From the NCBI GenBank assembly GCA_964017045.1, contig OZ024808.1, forward strand, positions 27,792,995 through 27,856,994: a DNA stretch of 64,000 nt, given 5' to 3'. Below the pieces are notes generated by a model that saw only the letters and a list, made by a program, of their open reading frames with translations, did no database searches and was not told where the DNA came from. Below are positions 38,969 through 47,955 of this stretch, piece after piece (the stretch's first letter is position 1; every line of letters begins with the position of its first letter). Made by a program: the position numbers and the translations under genes. The DNA is from Omphiscola glabra. Taxonomy: Eukaryota; Mollusca; Gastropoda; Lymnaeidae.

Positions 38969-39747
38969 AATTATGTTCAATTTCTGAAATGTTACTTGTG
39001 TTGGCCAGTATTGAAGGGGAAGAACATCAGGCAAAATACACTTTGATGAGCTTGAAAACAAAAAACAAATATAGAGGAAATAAATAAGAATTGTTTTGCT
39101 ATAGTTATAATCTGTCATTTCCTTTTAACAAACAATGAAATATTTTGCCTGATCCTATAATCATGATCCTCTACCGACGTCGTCTGATATCGCATCTGTG
39201 ACATGATTGGTTGCAGTAGTTACATTTTCAGGAGAGGAGATCTTTTTTTTTTTATTATCTCCTTGTCTGAGAGTGTCTTAGAATCTCCTTGTCTGAGAGT
39301 GTCTTAGAATCTTGACGTCATTTTCATTAAAATCCTTTTTTGAGTGCGTCCCTGGTAATATATTTCTATTATATCTCAGCCTCATGCACCCACCCTTCAA
39401 TCCATGTGTTGGCTACCTGCTGGCTAACATGGGCAAACTCCTCATGTTGTTTGGGAGATTGAATGAAGCCATGATTCACTTAAGGAAGGTATGTCAGAGT
39501 CAAACAGAGAAGTAAATTCTTAGTTTTAAATGTTTAGCACATTTAAAATGCAGCAGATATTAATTTCGTATTTTATCAACAAGCATCATTATTTGTATTC
39601 GTTACATCTTTCCCGTAGGCTTTAGATAACTTCACAGTGTCCCTGGGGGAGAGCCACTATTTGTACAAACAGGTCACAGGCATGATGGCTCAATGTCAGG
39701 CTGAACTGGACCATGAGGAGCAGCAGAGTACTGCTCTACAGTTCTGA
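18098..39747 (+). CDS. SMYD3: SMYD3-like SET and MYND domain lysine methyltransferase (5' incomplete)
   Basis: Twelve exons: 18098-18164, 18405-18512, 18900-18972, 29632-29762, 35900-35967, 36183-36291, 36819-36929, 37500-37536, 37954-38013, 38321-38492, 39380-39488, 39619-39747. All introns are GT-AG and all phases agree, giving 390 residues and a TGA stop. The order is MYND zinc finger (KLLKCGACKKLMYCGAPCQ, then KADWKIHKTECK), a linker with TDSIRLYLRL, the SET-I helices, the SET core with FTIADELLQDVGVAVY, the post-SET CECGRC and a C-terminal TPR-like domain. Linker and SET wording fit SMYD3 better than SMYD1 or SMYD2. Human SMYD3 has 428 residues, so roughly 45 N-terminal residues with the first MYND cysteines and the SAM-binding GxG are missing. 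SMYD3 methylates lysines on cytoplasmic (MAP3K2) and histone substrates. The canonical NHSC motif is altered here (see findings). Confidence 0.9.
18405..18512 (+). CDS. SMYD3: SMYD3-like exon: MYND second half and linker
   Basis: Acceptor TTTCAG, donor CTG/GTAACT. Thirty-six whole codons with the final MYND histidine and cysteine (KIHKTEC), then PTDSIRLYLRLIIRYL, matching the SMYD3 PPDSVRL region. Confidence 0.92.
18900..18972 (+). CDS. SMYD3: SMYD3-like exon: SET-I region start
   Basis: Acceptor CATCCTTAG, donor CCC/GTGAGT. Reads AGAASEKHLKDESPC then RRFNDLMS, ending in a split codon. It is followed by a 10.7-kb intron that is mostly the 36-bp array. Confidence 0.85.
19101..19213. repeat. 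56-bp direct duplication
   Basis: Two adjacent copies of a unit starting CATTGAACAACAGAAACATT and ending GGTACTGATCA, two differences between them. Intronic. Confidence 0.85.
19361..29315 (+). repeat. giant 36-bp minisatellite, ~276 copies, intronic
   Basis: The unit contains TCATTCTCTTATCAGACC followed by TGCTACATCACA and a six-base variable slot. The slot is GGATTG, GGAGTG or TGAAAG, with rarer 37-bp GGATGTG forms. Secondary variants are GCTCCAT for GCTACAT and TATAAG for TATCAG. Because 36 is divisible by three and all three forward frames lack stops, long spurious open frames arise (up to 1111 codons). The array fills the intron between the exons at 18900 and 29632. Longer-period duplications are described in the findings. 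Confidence 0.97.
29632..29762 (+). CDS. SMYD3: SMYD3-like exon: SET-I helices
   Basis: Acceptor TTATTCAG, donor AAG/GTATCA. Encodes SERIKNDPTRSGLFQVAADF then HVPNDDVLLEIFGK, like the helical SET insert of SMYD3. This 131-nt exon lies about 320 bp after the 36-bp array and about 40 bp before the 39-bp array. Confidence 0.88.
29804..35753 (+). repeat. giant 39-bp minisatellite, ~152 copies, intronic
   Basis: Unit contains TACTGCATTGGTCARCACAG then CTTGTTGCTCATTATCAYC. Two sites account for most variation: A/G in GTCARCACAG and T/C in ATCAYCTAC. A 1-bp deletion in CAGCTTGTGCTC near 32714 shifts all reading frames once. The minus strand is open in the frame AVLTNAVDDNEQQ across both halves. It fills the intron between the exons at 29632 and 35900. 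Confidence 0.97.
35900..35967 (+). CDS. SMYD3: SMYD3-like exon: SET core
   Basis: Acceptor GATTGCAG, donor CAAG/GTTTGA (weak). Reads MVINTFTIADELLQDVGVAV then YA, closely like SMYD3 NSFTICNAEMQEVGVGLY. Confidence 0.92.
36183..36291 (+). CDS. SMYD3: SMYD3-like exon: SAM-binding/NHSC region
   Basis: Acceptor CCAACAG, donor GAT/GTAAGT. Reads PSILDHRCWGNAVASFDG and IKIRVRAVDAIHSDSLSD. The usual NHSC is DHRC here: histidine and cysteine are kept, asparagine and serine changed. Confidence 0.92.
36819..36929 (+). CDS. SMYD3: SMYD3-like exon: catalytic tyrosine and post-SET
   Basis: Acceptor ATTGGCAG, donor GCT/GTAAGT. Reads VFLSYVDPVATIAERQAQL with the tyrosine at the catalytic position, then YYFTCECGRCQNKEA with the zinc-binding C-x-C-x-x-C of post-SET. 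Confidence 0.95.
37500..37536 (+). CDS. SMYD3: SMYD3-like microexon
   Basis: 37 nt with acceptor CAATTGCAG and donor GAAG/GTAAGT. Reads DEQMCSIEGSNE. Assigned because it alone joins the flanking exons in phase. Confidence 0.8.
37954..38013 (+). CDS. SMYD3: SMYD3-like exon: start of C-terminal helical domain
   Basis: Acceptor CTCTACAG, donor AAAG/GTCAGT. Reads DLTRVKECIDKVEAMRKEK, a helix at the start of the TPR-like C-terminal domain. Confidence 0.85.
38208..38308. repeat. 25-bp tandem repeat, ~4 copies
   Basis: Unit contains GATGTTCTGTTCCTTG then TTGTGTGAT. The last copy runs to within 15 bp of the acceptor of the next exon and supplies part of its pyrimidine-rich tract. Confidence 0.8.
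38321..38492 (+). CDS. SMYD3: SMYD3-like exon: TPR-like helices
   Basis: Acceptor ACTCCAG, donor TTC/GTGAGT. Reads SPKDILVVCEKCLNETKLPF, then VYLVRLVGKAFDAAID, then QWENALMWGIKNYKAYS, matching SMYD-family helical repeats. Confidence 0.93.
38936..38969. repeat. (TA)n microsatellite
   Basis: Alternating AT run of about 30 bp in the SMYD3-like intron. Confidence 0.85.
39250..39312. repeat. 26-bp direct duplication
   Basis: CTCCTTGTCTGAGAGTGTCT followed by TAGAAT occurs twice back to back, just upstream of the penultimate SMYD3-like exon. Confidence 0.8.
39380..39488 (+). CDS. SMYD3: SMYD3-like exon: TPR-like helices
   Basis: Acceptor TATCTCAG, donor AAG/GTATGT. Reads LMHPPFNPCVGYLLANMGK, then LLMLFGRLNEAMIHLRK, matching the SMYD3 HPVRGVQVMKVGKL region. 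Confidence 0.95.
39619..39747 (+). CDS. SMYD3: SMYD3-like terminal exon
   Basis: Acceptor TTTCCCGTAG. Reads ALDNFTVSLGESHYLYKQV, then TGMMAQCQAELDHEEQ, and ends in TGA at 39745-39747. Confidence 0.95.
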   Translation, partial: ALDNFTVSLGESHYLYKQVTGMMAQCQAELDHEEQQSTALQF

Positions 39748-40420
39748 ACTCTTCGACACCAGCCCTCTTAAACTTGCTCAAATTTGTCTCGTAATGAATT
39801 TTTATTTTTGGGTTAAAGGTAAGGGATGTATGGGTGGTAAATAAAAAATGAATGATCATGGTGAAAAAGATTCTATTTAATTTTATTCAGAATTTTGGCT
39901 TTAACTGTATTTATATTCTTATGAATCTCGTTGCCAAAAAAATTCATAAATCAGTAATTTTGAAAAAAATGAGAGAGAGACTGAACTCAATACATTTAAA
40001 CTAATATAGGCCTATTACCTTCACAATCTGAAAATTTGTAAGAGTTTTGTTTTGATGTATTCAATTTTGTAAATTCTTGCATTTTGAGGAAATAGTGTTG
40101 GGAATGATCAAATTATCAACATGATAATGACATTTAACTAAAAAGTTGTTTTTCAATGGGACTAACAATCTGTTCAAATATTTTAATACTTTGAGTAAGT
40201 TATTGCAACTGTACTTGTTCAATGAGATTATACTAGTAGTAACTAGTAGTGATTTTTTCTGTACATGTTCATGCAAGTTTTCTAATGGCGCTTCGATTTA
40301 TAAGAAGAATGTTGTTTATATGAAGAGCATACGATCACTGTTGAGATTTATACCAGCCAGGTAACATCCCTGTATCTATAGTGAGACATGATTTCTGTAA
40401 AGAAAGATTTTGTATAAAGA

Positions 40421-40426
40421 AATAAA
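40421..40426 (+). terminator. polyadenylation signal of the SMYD3-like gene
   Basis: AATAAA about 675 bp after the stop codon, the first perfect signal in a plausible 3' UTR. Confidence 0.6.
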
Positions 40427-40699
40427 CAAGAAATTTTCATATGATTTATTTATTCATTTTTGAAGATTTTTATCCCACTGGGTAAGGTAAAGAGAATAAC
40501 ATAATTATGTTGTCATGTTTCAATGAAAGATTAAACACGCTCATGACAATACCATGAAACAGTAACCAAGTCCTGAGAACTCATATCCATGCTCATGCTC
40601 TCCTGGAGAGAACTGTCATTCTAAGAGTTAAACTTATGTTGATTTACTGTAAACAAGTTTTATGGTGCTGAGAAGTTAATGACCAAAAATAACATTTAT

Positions 40700-40800
40700 C
40701 CATAGAACAGAGGGGTTTTATAGTTTAAAAATATCCCTCTTAGAACAAAATATCCCTCTTAGAACACCAAATCCCTCTTAGAACAGAGGAGGTTTATCAT
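40700..40800. repeat. short degenerate tandem repeat
   Basis: Three to four copies of TATCCCTCTTAGAACA with variable spacing, in the 3' flank. Confidence 0.6.
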
Positions 40801-43650
40801 AAAAATAATATCCCCTTTTGACTGTCTTACAAAATAAGATATCTGTTGCTGAGTATTTAGATTATATTTCTAGATAACAGATTTATTTAATAAAAAATGA
40901 GCTGAAAAAACTCATTTAAAACAATAAAATGTATTTAAAAAAAAAATTGGATTGAATTTGACTTCAAATAATTCATTATTTAAAATTGTTAAGCTTTATT
41001 TCAGCACATTTTTCAAATTTACCATTCATATTTTTGAACTGTAAAATCACATGATTGATGACTTTTTTTTTTGTCATTGAAATCTCCTGAAAACCATACT
41101 GACATTCTTATTTAACTGCCTTTTTTTTTTTTTTAAACTAGTGTATTCGGAAAAACAGATGAACATGATTTTTAATATCTTGATTCACATTACGACGGAA
41201 TATATATCCCCCCCACAAGGTGGCTAATGTCCCCATTGACCCTTTTATATGGATGCACAGTTCACTTAGATTGAAATACTTTATTTGTCCCTAGGCACAC
41301 AGTGCATAAAATCTTTACTTAAAAGATCTCTGCTCCATATCTGCTCTTATTAACTAATGATGTGGCAGCAGATACAATGTTGATTATATGACTATGGCAG
41401 CTTTTAAATAAGCAGGCAAATATCTCTGCCAATTTCTGGATGTCGTAAACCTTATTGATCTATCAAACCAATGAATAAATGAGAAAAAAAAGATTTCAAA
41501 TGAAAGTGTTGATGAGGTGAAACATTACAATAATGCAGGGGGGGGGGCCTAATGACCTTGAAATAGAAATATTTTTAAAAATAAAGTGTTGGAAATGTAC
41601 AAGACTATGCTGCATAAAACAATGTGGGTTATCATCACATGCAAACACTTGTCATAATAATTTTATTGTATGAATTTAGAAACTTTTGTGTGCAACATTA
41701 GTAAGAGAGCCTTAACTTTCTTCTGTGTGCTGAAAATAGAATATATGAAATTTTCTTATTATCCCAAAAACAACTTTGGTTACCTGTACCAATAAAAAAA
41801 ACAACGAATTTATAAACTATGCCAGAGCATGATTTAGGGCAGTGGTCGGAAAACTCAGAAGAGCCAAAAATCAGCAGCAGGACGATTTAAAATTTTTTGA
41901 GAGCCAAATTTCTTTTCAAGAACATGTCAAGAGCATGATTTTCGGAGTCAAAACCAAACTGTATGATAATCAACTTTTACTGAAACAATTAAATTATCTT
42001 TTTATAAACTTGTTCACTTGTCAAGTCCCTAATTTTGAACACTCGTGACAATGAAAGAGTCAAGATTAACCAAGATAATTATAATACAGGTGACAGAGTT
42101 AGATTTTAAATATAGATTTTTTACATGGCATCGCTAACATATGAGAAATATTTGAATAAGCATATTAAAATGTAAGCATTAAAACCCACAACAAAAGTAC
42201 ACCATGGGTTCGGTTTTGAGACTAAGTGATAACGAAAAAAAATCATCAACCTTTTAACAAAGACATGCAAATAATGAACTCCTGTACAGCCACAAAACAA
42301 TGGCCGATATTTAAATGCTGATCTGGTTATTTAACAGGGCCCCATGGTCTCCACGGCAACCACTTGCAACAGACATAGTACATTGTAGTTAGTTTTATAC
42401 ATTTATAGATTACGCACAGTTTCCAATAGTTGGTACAGTGGGCAAAATTTGTATTCAATAAGAAAATATAATTTTGGGTTAAACTTAAATAAATCTGAAT
42501 TTTAGTGAGAAAAATGCCAGGGTTTCTCTGATAAAACGGTTAAAGTTTATTTGTTGAATGATTTGGAAAGGGGAATTTTTTTTTAAAGCATGGGATCTTT
42601 ATAATTTAAAATGCATGAAAGAAATAAAAATTGTCTTCATTATTTGTTCCATTATTCTCAATTTTCTTCTTTTCTAATCTTAAATCACCAGCATAAAGTT
42701 GAACATTTTATTTGTTAAAAACAGCAATTTTTTCTGGGAAAGCAGCTATTTTTTTATCACAGCAAAAATCAAAAATTTATTCAAGAGGTTCAGAAGAGCA
42801 GAAATCTATTTGTCCATTTTATTAGTTTTAGAGTTAGATGATGGGTTAATTTAGGGTTAAAATATCAACCTTAATTAGAGTTAGACTGATGATTAGTTTC
42901 AGAATTTTGTTTCCTTAAATAAGAGAAAAATCTGATGGTTTACGGACAGAGAAAGTCTCCAGAATATCATTTATAGTATAGCAATGTGGAATCATTTTCC
43001 TTTAGTCACATTAAAAATAATCCTTATCTTAAAACATTTTCAATAAGAATCTTCATAAAATCGTTCGCTTCAAATAAAATGAACATTCTCAATGAGTTCA
43101 AATAAGACTACCGTCGGATGAAATGGTCGTGTTCACCACATGGAGTAATAAAATCCAGGAGAAGTCAGTACAATAAACCCACACAATCCTCGGAGATGTC
43201 TGAAGCATAATATGTCAAAACAAATTGGAAAGTTAAATAACATTTATTTTCAACAAACACATAACTTTTTAAACTTCATACAGTCATACAGGTGATTTAA
43301 AATATTTTTCCCCCTTAAAATAGTGGTTGATATCACACCTTTAGTGTGGAAGGGGGGGGGGAATTATGTTTAAAAATAAATATCAAAGTTTACTTATGAT
43401 ATATATATATATTGACTTGCATAAGAAATACCTTTTTTTATTAAGCTATACCCTGTATATATTTTTTTTTACATATACAGCTTTTTTACCTCTATACAAA
43501 CTGATAGACTGGAGAATACAAGTAAGAATATTAAGTCAACCATTCTATACAAAGGTGCTCAAGTTATTCAACTGTAAAACACAATACATATACTACTTTC
43601 CTCTGACTTAAAGATGTACACATTTTTTGTAGTGGTTGATATGCCACATG
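40800..43650. other. intergenic, no gene seen
   Basis: AT-rich with no domain-bearing frame. A hAT-like end (CAGTGGTCGGAAAACTC, then GAGCCAAA twice) lies at about 41841-41915; no matching opposite end was found. Confidence 0.4.
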
Positions 43651-43654
43651 TTGA

Positions 43655-43941
43655 GACCCAACTGACTCCCAGATTGGCTGCCAGAAACACCAATGTTGAG
43701 ACCAAGCAGATGGGCTGCCAGAAACACCAATGTTGAGACCAAGCAGATGGGCTGCCAGAAACACCAATGTTGAGACCAAGCAGATTGGCTGCCAGAAAAA
43801 CCAATGTTGAGACCGAGCTGACTCCCAGATTGGCTGTCAGAAACGCCAATGTTGAGACCCAGCTGACTCCCAGATTGGCTGCCAGAAACACCAATGTTGA
43901 GACCCAGCTGACTTCAAGATGGGCTGCCAGAAACACCAATG
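43655..43941. repeat. 36/45-bp minisatellite, ~7 copies
   Basis: Two unit lengths share GGCTGCCAGAAACACCAATG then TTGAGACC. The longer form inserts CAGCTGACTCCCAGATT where the shorter has AAGCAGATG. Confidence 0.9.
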
Positions 43942-44084
43942 TAAATAAATGGAGTAAAGATTTGGCATTTAATTGGAAGTAAGGAAAGAATAAACCCCCA
44001 TGTCCCATCTCTAATTCAAAGTTCCCAAAATGATGTGCAGAGAAAAATACTTAAAGAGATTTGCGTGAAAATTACCAATATGGA

Positions 44085-44192
44085 ACACATGTCAGTAAAG
44101 TGTTACCATGAACATATGTGAGTAAGGTGTTACCAGTAATGAACATATGTGAGTAAGGTGTTACAGTAATTAACATATATGAGTAAGGTGCA
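44085..44192. repeat. ~32-bp tandem repeat, ~3.5 copies
   Basis: Unit contains GAACATATGTGAGTAAGGTG then TTACCAGTAA, with small length changes. Confidence 0.85.
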
Positions 44193-44298
44193 AAGTTAAA
44201 TAAATAGCAGTGTCATGTGGAATTATTGTCATGTCTGTCACCTTTGGCTTTAAAACAATTTACATTTCAATATACATACATAACACAACATCTTGCTA

Positions 44299-44655
44299 GC
44301 CTCGTTACCTCCCTTACATCTCAATCTTACTATCCATGTTACCTCCCTTACATCTCAATCTTACTAACCTTGTTACCTCCCTTACATCTCAATCTTACTA
44401 GCCTTGTTATCTCCCTTACATCTCAATCTTACTATGCATGTTACCTCCCTTACATCTCAATCTTACTAGCCTTGTTACCTCCCTTACATCTCAATCTTAC
44501 TATCCATGTTACCTCCCTTACATCTCAATCTTACTAACCTTGTTACCTCCCTTACATCTCAATCTTACTAGCCTTGTTATCTCCCTTACATTTCAATCTT
44601 ACTATGCATGTTACCTCCCTTACATCCCAATCTTACTATCCTTGTTATCTCCATT
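44299..44655. repeat. 34-bp minisatellite, ~10 copies
   Basis: Unit contains TTACCTCCCTTACATCTCAA then TCTTACTA. The copies also repeat as a block of about 168 bp (44330-44500 resembles 44500-44665), so a higher-order duplication is present. Confidence 0.9.
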
Positions 44656-44711
44656 GTTTTATCATTCAATTTTTTGTCTTTATATCTGGAATGGATGATG
44701 ACAGGCCAACT

Positions 44712-45141
44712 TAGCCTTCAATTAGCTCTCCAATAGTTCTCAATTAGCTCTCAATGTCAATTAGCTCTCAATCTCAATTAGCTCTCAATGTCAATTAGCT
44801 CTCAATGTCAATTAGCTCTCAATGTCAATTAGCTCTCAATCTCAATTAGCTCTCAATGTCAATTAGCTCTCAATCTCAATTAGCTCTCAATTTCAATTAG
44901 CTCTCAATCTCAATTAGCTCTCAATTAGCTCTCAATCTCAATTAGCTCTCAATGTCAATTAGCTCTCAATCTCAATTAGCTCTCAATCTCAATTAGCTCT
45001 CAATCTCAATAAGCTCTCAATCTCAATAAGCTCTCAATGTCAATTAGCTCTCAATCTCAATTAGCTCTCAATCTCAATTAGCTCTCAATTAGCTCTCAAT
45101 CTCAATTAGCTCTCAATCGCAATAAGCTCTCAATTAGCTTT
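44712..45141. repeat. 17-18 bp minisatellite, ~27 copies
   Basis: Unit CAATTAGCTCTCAATCT or CAATTAGCTCTCAATGT, with occasional 11-bp short forms missing the final CAATCT. Confidence 0.93.
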
Positions 45142-45266
45142 CGAATTTAGCAGCAAAAGAAGCAAAATGGGACCAAGAATAAATTTGTTGATGAAATTAA
45201 AAAAACATACATGCCGAGACTAGAGGAACAAAACATTCCAAGAGAGAAATCACTGGCCCGGTGACA

Positions 45267-47300
45267 CACTCCAGTGGAAGAGAGAAGGACACACTCCAGA
45301 GAGGAAGAGAGAAGAACAGACTCCAGAGAGGAAGAGAGAAGGACACACTCCAGAGAGGAAGAGAGAAGGACACACTCCAGAGAGGAAAAGGGAAGGACAC
45401 ACTCCAGAGAGGAAAAGGGAAGGACACACTCAAGAGAGGAAAAGAGAAGGACACACTCCAAAGTGGAAGAGAGAAGGACACACTCCAGAGTGGAAGAGAG
45501 AAGGACACACTCCAGAGTGGAAGAGAGAAGACACACTCCAGAGTGGAAGAGAGAAGGACACACTCCAGAGTGAAGGACACACTCCAGAGTGGAAGAGAGA
45601 AGGACACACTCCAGAGTGGAAGAGAGAAGGACACACTCCAGAGAGGAAGAGAGAAGAACAGACTCCAGAGAGGAAGAGAGAAGGACACACTCCAGAGAGG
45701 AAGAGAGAAGGACACACTCCAGAGAGGAAAAGGGAAGGACACACTCCAGAGAGGAAAAGGGAAGGAAACACTCAAGAGAGGAAAAGAGAAGGACACACTC
45801 CAAAGTGGAAGAGAGAAGGACACACCCCAGAGTGGAAGAGAGAAGGACACACTCCAGAGTGGAAGAGAGAAGACACACTCCAGAGTGGAAGAGAGAAGAC
45901 ACACTCCAGAGTGGAAGAGAGAAGACACACTCCAGAGTGGAAGAGAGAAGGACACACTCCAGAGAGGAAGAGAGAAGAACAGACTCCAGAGAGGAAGAGA
46001 GAAGGACACACTCCAGAGAGGAAGAGAGAAGGACACACTCCAGAGAGGAAAAGGGAAGGACACACTCAAGAGAGGAAAAGGGAAGGACACACTCAAGAGA
46101 GGAAAAGAGAAGGACACACTCCAAAGTGGAAGAGAGAAGGACACACTCCAGAGTGGAAGAGAGAAGGACACACTCCAGAGTGGAAGAGAGAAGACACACT
46201 CCAGAGTGGAAGAGAGAAGACATACTCCAGAGTGGAAGAGAGAAGGACACACTCCAGAGAGGAAGAGAGAAGGACACACTCCAGAGAGGAAAAGGGAAGG
46301 ACACACTCCAGAGTGGAAGAGAGAAGAACAGACTCCAGAGAGGAAGAGAGAAGGACACACTCCAGAGAGGAAGAGAGAAGGACACACTCCAGAGAGGAAA
46401 AGGGAAGGACACACTCAAGAGAGGAAAAGAGAAGGACACACTCCAAAGTGGAAGAGAGAAGGACACACTCCAGAGTGGAAGAGAGAAGGACACACTCCAG
46501 AGTGGAAGAGAGAAGACACACTCCAGAGTGGAAGAGAGAAGACATACTCCAGAGTGGAAGAGAGAAGGACACACTCCAGAGAGGAAGAGAGAAGGACACA
46601 CTCCAGAGAGGAAAAGGGAAGGACACACTCCAGAGTGGAAGAGAGAAGAACAGACTCCAGAGAGGAAGAGAGAAGGACACACTCCAGAGAGGAAGAGAGA
46701 AGGACACACTCCAGAGAGGAAAAGGGAAGGACACACTCCAGAGTGGAAGAGAGAAGAACAGACTCCAGAGAGGAAGAGAGAAGGACACACTCCAGAGAGG
46801 AAGAGAGAAGGACACACTCCAGAGAGGAAAAGGGAAGGACACACTCCAGAGAGGAAAAGGGAAGGACACACTCAAGAGAGGAAAAGAGAAGGACACACTC
46901 CAAAGTGGAAGAGAGAAGGACACACTCCAGAGTGGAAGAGAGAAGGACACACTCCAGAGTGGAAGAGAGAAGACACACTCCAGAGTGGAAGAGAGAGAAG
47001 ACACACTCCAGAGTGGAAGAGAGAAGACACACTCCAGAGTGGAAGAGAGAAGACACACTCCAGAGTGAAGGACACACTCCAGAGTGGAAGAGAGAAGGAC
47101 ACACTCCAGAGTGGAAGAGAGAAGGACACACTCCAGAGAGGAAGAGAGAAGGACACACTCCAGAAAGGAAGAGAGAAGGACACACTCCAGAGAGGAAAAG
47201 AGAAGGACACACTCCAGAGGGGAAGAGAGAAGGACACACCCCAGAGAGGAAGAGAGAAGGACACACCCCAGAGAGGAAAAGAGAAGGACACACCCCAGAG
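45267..47300. repeat. 27-bp polypurine minisatellite, ~75 copies
   Basis: Unit contains GGACACACTCCAGAGAGG or CCAGAGTGG, then AAGAGAGAA; AAAAGGGAA variants alternate in a block pattern with a period of roughly ten to twelve units. The plus strand is strongly purine-rich. Multiple frames on both strands are stop-free because 27 is divisible by three, giving spurious frames up to 686 codons. It ends just past the FAM20B-like 3' UTR. Confidence 0.95.
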
Positions 47301-47307
47301 CTCAAAA

Positions 47308-47313
47308 TTTATT
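47308..47313 (-). terminator. possible polyadenylation signal of the FAM20B-like gene
   Basis: AATAAA on the minus strand about 415 bp after the stop, at the very edge of the 27-bp array. Confidence 0.4.
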
Positions 47314-47729
47314 TAATTTAAATTATTACCTGTTTCTTTAGTTTATAAACTTTTTCAAACAAGGGTAACAGCTATCTAAGTCTAAGGCAGGATTTGAATT
47401 TTCTTTTAAGAAAGTCTAGAATCCTTTTCATGAATGAGATCTCATTTAAAAGAATATATTAATTTAGACATGAAGATTTTAGATCTGTGAAGGGAGAATA
47501 TAAGAAACAAAAATTATAAGCATTTTAGAACTCTAATGCCATGGAAGTGGTCTGCAGGCGGCAGTGTGGTAGCAATACTTCTTAACAGCAACTCTTTTGT
47601 TAAAGGATCACATTTCAACAATTATTCTTCACAAAATTTTAAACAGGTTTAAAAAAAACAAAATCATGAAAGCTAACCATAATATCTTGTGATAATCCTT
47701 ACAACAAACATAAACTTTAAAGAATATCA

Positions 47730-47955
47730 TTATCTCCCTTTGATGGACGATTCAAAAACTATGGCTTGCGTCCCCACTTCTGCGATGCACGCCTGGATCT
47801 GATCTAGGATGGTTTTCAGCCGCCTGTCCAGCGCATCGAGATGGGGCTGTGTCAGGACCGGGGCGATCGGATCACTGGCCAGGACTCCAGACAAGACTTT
47901 ACTTAGGATGCCATCTTGTAATGTCAACAACTTCTGCCACAAAGAGGCTCTTATT
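47730..47955 (-). CDS. FAM20B: FAM20B-like terminal exon
   Basis: Acceptor TTTTAACACAG. Reads [19 protein letters not shown], then [20 protein letters not shown], and ends TAA at 47732-47730. Matches the FAM20B C-lobe (DPISPVL, PHLDAVD). Confidence 0.95.

Noticed and set aside
45147..47341. Open frames on both strands of the 27-bp array, up to 686 codons
   Set aside because: Unit length divisible by three and no stops in most frames on both strands; purely compositional translations with no start or domain.
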